64,000 nucleotides of DNA from NCBI RefSeq assembly GCF_004664715.2, contig NC_051079.1, positions 60,876,660 through 60,940,659 of the forward strand, read 5' to 3'. Position 1 is the stretch's first letter. Every line of letters starts with the position of its first letter. Positions 59,560 to 64,000 of this stretch are shown here, piece by piece. Source of the DNA: Peromyscus leucopus. Taxonomy: Eukaryota; Chordata; Mammalia; Rodentia; Cricetidae. The notes under the pieces are model-generated. The model made no database searches, was not told the DNA's origin, and was given only the letters and a program-made list of their open reading frames with translations. Made by a program: the position numbers and the translations under genes.

Positions 59560-59880
59560 CTTTTTATTTTAATATTTTTATTAGAATATATTAATTGTGC
59601 ATGATAATGTATTCCATTTTCATGCTTTTATACACATTCATAATGTGCTTCTATCACATTCTTCCCAGACCATCCTCTCTTGTCTTCCTCCACTCCTGTT
59701 AATCTCCTTCCCCTCCTAAATACCCCCTTCAACTTTCCTATACTGTGTGTGCTGTGGTGTGTGTGTGTGTGTGTGTGTGTTGTGTGAGTATGTGTGCATG
59801 TAACAATGAAATCCTCACCTCCACTTCCTGATCTTGTCTTCTGGCTCAATGATACATACAACAAATGTTAAGTGTTTAGC
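59560..59880 (-). mobile_element. LINE-1 3' UTR, antisense, with (GT)n
   Basis: 'atttttattagaatatatta', 'ccactcctgttaatctcctt' and 'ctcctaaatacccccttcaa' resemble the complement of an older rodent L1 3' UTR; a (GT)n tract lies at 59756-59787. Confidence 0.5.
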
Positions 59881-60511
59881 ATTTTGTCCCTGCCACAATC
59901 TAATTGAACTGAGTAATATATACTATTTAAATTTTCATACATGGCATTTTCCCAACTTAATTACCTCTTAAATTAATAATTATACACTGAAATCTTCATC
60001 CTAGATAGTGATAATTTGTTGTTTAATTTATACATTTTACATGTTTGGCCATTCTGCATTAAATTTTAAAATTAATTCTAGTGAACTTAGAAGTTTTTCT
60101 TTTTCTTCAATAAAGATTGTACCACAGGGTTTTTATTATGCTTTGTCCTTTAAAACGTCACACCAAAGCTTTCTGTCAACATGTATCTGGTGGTGTGTGG
60201 CATGCTATTTATTCAGCTGTTCGTTCGATTCCAGTAATTGCCTGTGAGGGTTTTTGTGAGCAGCTGACATTTCATGATTGTAATTAAATCTTCATTCAGA
60301 AAAGAGTAGAGTTGCAAGATTGCAAAAATTCCTTCTGATCTATTGTAAATTTGCTTCAGACAATTTTCTTTGCTTTTTGTTTCAACCAATAGTTATATCC
60401 TCATTTAAAATGTAATTGCTAATGCCCTATTTGCAAATCTTGTGTTGTGTTCAGTGAAAAGCTGTTCCTTCTATTGTTTTCTGTTTCTAAAAACTTAACC
60501 AAGCTGCCTCT
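59881..60511. other. AT-rich repeat-free segment, possible conserved non-coding DNA
   Basis: Dense in homeodomain-like words ('ttaattacctctta', 'gattgtaattaaatc') and E-box/CAGCTG sites ('gagcagctgacatttcatga'), without recognised repeats. Function is speculative. Confidence 0.35.
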
Positions 60512-60526
60512 TAGAAACACCCTTCT

Positions 60527-60562
60527 ATCGGTTCTCGGCCTTTTGGCTAAGATCAAGTGTAG
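60527..60562 (+). pseudogene. U2 snRNA 5'-fragment retrocopy
   Basis: 36 bases match the 5' end of U2 snRNA (35 of 36 identical from memory; the difference is G for C at position 5). The copy stops at the branch-point recognition sequence, and its last three bases 'tag' are shared with the flanking repeat. Direct repeats of 15 bp 'tagaaacacccttct' lie at 60512-60526 and 60560-60574. No poly(A) follows and the Sm site and all downstream stem-loops are missing, so it cannot encode a functional snRNA. Truncated, directly flanked snRNA copies of this kind are a known class of retropseudogene. Confidence 0.92.
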
Positions 60563-60776
60563 AAACACCCTTCTGTCTCTCTGTCTCTGTCTCCTCTTTT
60601 TTTTTTCTGAGACATACTTTTATATTACCTATTTTAAATTCTACCCACTGTATCTTTATTCATTCTCAGTAAACCAAGAACTTAGCCTCTCCGTGCTCCC
60701 CACACTGTCACGGTGCTCCTTCCTCTCCCAGGGCTCTCAAAGCACCATGATTGTTTTCTTCCCCTAAGTACTTTCT

Positions 60777-60778
<2 letters not shown>

Positions 60779-60835
<57 letters not shown>
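60779..60835. repeat. (TC)n microsatellite
   Basis: About 28 nearly pure units, the tail of the adjacent SINE. Confidence 0.97.
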
Positions 60836-60838
<3 letters not shown>

Positions 60839-60995
60839 ACAGGGTCTCTCACTGGCCTCAGGAATCTGCCTGTTTCTGACTCCCCTTGTGATTACAAGTC
60901 CAGGGTACCACACCCAACTTTTATCTGAACTCTTGGAACTGAACTTGGGTCTCCGTGGTTGTTGTGGCACTTTACCAACCAAGCTACTCTGCTTT
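60836..60995 (-). mobile_element. B4 SINE, antisense
   Basis: 'gagacagggtctctcactgg', 'ctgcctgtttctgactcccc', 'gtgattacaagtccagggta' and 'gcactttaccaaccaagcta' follow the complement of a B4, with the tRNA-like head at the right. Confidence 0.75.
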
Positions 60996-61502
60996 ATTTT
61001 AGTTTTTATTGTTGTATAATGTATGTAACATGAAGTGTACCATTTTAACTGTTTTTCCAGGACATGAGAACAAAACCAGCTTAGGCAACCATTCGTGTCC
61101 AGGACAGATTCAGAACCCCAAACTGGAACTCTCTGGTCATATAACTCACAATTCTTCCCTCAGTCCCACCTCCATAGCCACCACTCCATTTTCTGCATCT
61201 ATGAGTTTTAGGTCTGTCAGGAAAGTGGAGTCATACAATATTTGTCATTTTGTGAGTGGCTTATTTCATTTACCGCAGTGTCTTCATGGTGCATCCATGT
61301 TGTATTATGTATCAAATGCTATTCCTTTATCAGGAACTATACCATTTGTCTGCTGGTGGAAACTGAGGTTGTGTCTATCTGTGGGCTATTGTAAATGATG
61401 CTACTGTGAACACTAGTGTGCAAGGATCCATTCAAGTCCCTGTTTTTAGATTTTTTTTTTTAAGTATAGACCTAAGAGTAAAATTTATACATTGTATGGT
61501 CT

Positions 61503-61912
61503 TCTAGTTAACTTCAGCTGTCAACTTGACACATCCCAGAGTTATAAGGAAGGACCGCAACTGAGAAATTGCCTTGATCAGATTTGCCTCTGTGCATGTC
61601 TATGGGCCATTTTCTTGATTGGGCAATTGATTCAGGAGGACCTAACCCACTGTGGGTGGTGCCACCTCTGGGCATGTGGCCCTGTATTATATAAGAAAGC
61701 TGGCTGAGTGGAAGTAGGGAAGAACAAGGCAGTAAGGAAGTAGTGTTCCTCCATTATCTCTGTATCACTTTATTCCTTGTTCTTGCCCTAAGTTCCTGCC
61801 TAACTTTCCTCAAGGATATGACCTGGACGGATAAGATGAAATAAACCATTTCCTCCTCAAATTGTTTTTGATCAGAATGATCTATCACAGCAACAGAAAA
61901 GCTAGCTAGAAC
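61503..61912 (+). mobile_element. ORR1-like MaLR LTR (copy 1)
   Basis: 'cagctgtcaacttgacacat', 'ccactgtgggtggtgccacc', 'aaataaaccatttcctcctc' and the end 'aagctagctagaaca' follow ORR1 from start to end. Confidence 0.78.
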
Positions 61913-61954
61913 ATATTATAATTATATATTTAGTTTTTAAAGGAACTTGGTGTA

Positions 61955-62360
61955 TTTTATACTGTGCTAGATAGATTTATGTAACTTGAGGTAAAAAAAA
62001 ATCATCTGAGAGAAAGGAACCTCAATTAAGAAAATACCTCCATAAGATTGGGTTGTAAGCAAGCCTGCAGGGCATTTCCTTAATTAGTGATTGATGGTGG
62101 GTAGTGATATTCCTGGACTGTTGGTCCTGGGCTTCATAAAAAGGTGGACTGAGCAAACCAGGAGAAGCAAACCAGTAAGCAGCTCCCCTCCACGGCCTCT
62201 GCATCAGCTCCTGCCTCCAGGATCCTGCTGTTTGAGTTCCTGTCCTGACTTCCTTTGATGATGAACAGCAATCTGGAAGTGTAAGCCAAAATAAACCCTT
62301 TCCTCCCCAAGTTACTTTTGGTGTTTCATCACAGCAAAAGTAACCCTAGCCAAAACATTT
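61955..62360 (+). mobile_element. ORR1-like MaLR LTR (copy 2)
   Basis: 'aagaaaatacctccataaga', 'tgcatcagctcctgcctcca', 'ttcctttgatgatgaacagc' and 'aaataaaccctttcctcccc' are close to the ORR1 sequence. It lies 42 bp after copy 1 in the same orientation but differs clearly from it, so the two are separate insertions or an LTR pair that has diverged. Confidence 0.82.
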
Positions 62361-62924
62361 ACCTAAATTTTCTTCTACTCTTTTTATGAAAAGTGAAGCT
62401 CTATAATCCACATATGGTGTTTGCTAAGGTGTGGTGTAGAGGCAGGAATAGCTCCATTTTTATGTGAATGGATATCCTATTGTGCCAATTGGGTTTATTG
62501 TGCAATGTCTTCCTCACTGCACTGAAACTTCTGGTTGTGGCCTCATATAAACCCAGGACTAGACTGCACTCTTTTCATTGAGCTAAGGTTCATAGCTATG
62601 CAGGAGCCTACACTGTTCATTTTAGAAACTGTTCAGTTTTTCCACATATTTTTGACCTTTAGATGAAACTTACCTTCATGTTTATGTAGTTGATTTAAAA
62701 GTTTCTATGGACTTTAACTAGAATTTGATTGGTTGACTGCTTAATGAGAGGAACATTTTTAATAATATGAACATTTTAATGATATGATACATGCAAATAG
62801 GAGCTTTACATTTTCACCATTTCTTCAAGTCATCCTTCCCATTCTTCACTAAAGATTGTCTGCATTGTCTTTCACTTATTTTTAGTTTTTTCTGCTCCTG
62901 TAAAAGCAATGTAGGAATTTCCAT

Positions 62925-64000
62925 CTTTACACGCTGGTCACGGGACATGAAGGAATCAAGCTAGTTCTGGTCAGGGAGCTTCTTCCCTGCTGCACAGAAT
63001 TCACAGTGCTGGAAAGCACTATGAAGGCTGCTGGAGGTGCAGTAAGTTCACCAACAGTCTGACCCAGCAGGGAATGTTTTGGACTGCAATAATGACTGGC
63101 ATGGCAAGATATGCCCATGGGTACAAGAGTGGCGTCAGTGTTATGGGAGTAACCAGCTGCTCACAGGTTGCATCTGAGGCCATCTTCAACTTGACATTGA
63201 AAATGGACTCATGTCTCGTTTGTACCACTAGAGTTTCTTGATGCCTGGCTACAATTATCTTGCCACAAATCAGTTTGGGAACTGATGCAAATTTATCAGT
63301 CAGATTAAGCTATGTTATGCTACATTGATAATAACCCTTCAAACTGTATTTCATTCTTACACCAAATGCCTGTCCTCTGTGAGTCAGCTGCTAGTTCTGC
63401 CACGTATCTTCTCACTGGTGAATAAGCAGAGGGATTCACCATTATATCATGGCAAGGAAAAGGGAAATTATGAACTGTCTCTCTAAAAAAATCTACCTAG
63501 AAGAGAGAAGTAAGTATCAATCACACCCAGCTGTGAACCCTGGAAGCTACAAGAATGACCAGCCCGGTAAGACACGCCCACTTATACAACAATAGTGGCA
63601 CAAACAGCATGGGTGTAACCAACCACTTTTTGATTGATTTAAAGCCCACGCTAAAAAATAGGACCCATACCTAGCACGGCCAAGAATTGATGACTAGACA
63701 GGTCATAGATCCTAAGACAGAACCTACTGCTATTATTCTGCTAAAAGGACATAATATTAAATATATTTCAAATGACTTATCATTACACCCATAGAAAAAG
63801 GCATCTTTCAGCTATTATAAAAGAAGCTTCTTTTTGCAGTAAATGATAGTCAACACAGAGACTCACAACTGGCCAAGGTGCAGAGAATAAAATACTGCAG
63901 AATGTTCACGGAACATACACATGGCACTACCTCCTCTAAAGGCTCAAGTATCAGTGTGGGAGCCCATTCTCGGGTTCCTCATGGCTTTACCCAGGAGGTC
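62925..64000. repeat. Unnamed rodent interspersed repeat
   Basis: 'gcatctttcagctattataa', 'agagaagcttc'-type words, 'ggccaaggtgcagagaataa' and 'acatggcactacctcctcta' occur in an order I associate with a dispersed rodent repeat. I cannot name the family or orientation. The copy runs off the window. Earlier bases (63040-63190, 'aatgactggcatggcaagat') seem to belong to it too. Confidence 0.4.

Larger units (their letters stand above)
61000..62910 (-). mobile_element. Old LINE-1 (L1M-type), antisense, split by two ORR1 LTRs
   Basis: Pieces at 61000-61502 ('gtgtaccattttaactgttt', 'gtggagtcatacaatatttg', 'catccatgttgtattatgta') and about 62410-62910 ('tttttatgtgaatggatatc', 'taataatatgaacattttaa') fit the 3' and more 5' parts of one antisense L1M. 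The gap is filled by two ORR1 LTRs. Confidence 0.65.

Noticed and set aside
60527..60562. Functional U2 snRNA gene
   Set aside because: Only the first 33-36 nt are present, there is no snRNA promoter or Sm site, and direct repeats show it is a retrocopy.

Overview
The window looks like non-coding mammalian DNA from a rodent, most likely a cricetid (hamster, vole or deer-mouse group). The evidence is the repeat content: young B1 copies with a cricetid-type right half, B2, B3, B4 and ID SINEs, URR1 DNA transposons, Lx-type LINE-1 3' ends, ORR1/MT-type MaLR LTRs, and a cricetid-style ERV LTR at 1404-1800 and 56188-56597. A closer placement such as Peromyscus is only an impression from the B1 sequence. 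I found no protein-coding gene. Every open frame is under 200 codons, and the longest ones translate simple repeats or retroelement pieces.

Layout. 0-2.1 kb: a 5'-inverted LINE-1 split by two ERV LTRs. 2.2-4.9 kb: unassigned, ending in a 174-nt pure purine run. 5.3-8.5 kb: a B1-bearing LTR, then an MT-type MaLR LTR interrupted by two LINE-1 pieces and a young B1. 9-14.3 kb: SINEs, LINE-1 ends, an ERVL-type LTR and MaLR LTRs. 14.3-27 kb: mostly unassigned, with old L1M, URR1 and MLT1-like remnants and microsatellites. 27-31 kb: L1M, URR1, then a dense run of B4, B2, B3, (CA)n and (GATA)n. 32-45 kb: a short local duplication, LINE-1 ends, B1 and an ERVK-type solo LTR. 45.3-48.5 kb: a two-LTR MaLR with a visible tRNA-Leu-type primer-binding site, one LTR of which is split by a 2.1-kb ERV-derived insertion. 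48.5-54 kb: a 3'-UTR retrocopy, a LINE-1, and a quiet AT-rich stretch. 54-64 kb: a LINE-1 end inside an old B1, further LTRs, a truncated U2 snRNA retrocopy, and an L1M carrying two ORR1 LTRs.

Nothing here forms a multi-gene system. The most informative observations are retrotransposition footprints: a 33-36 nt U2 copy bounded by 15-bp direct repeats, a composite ERV insertion with unlike, oppositely oriented LTR ends, two solo LTRs of one family each flanked by TATATA, and nested insertions that give a relative chronology. Repeat family names are by recognition only; they were not checked against a repeat library, and most edges are approximate to about 10-30 bp unless a direct repeat is stated.
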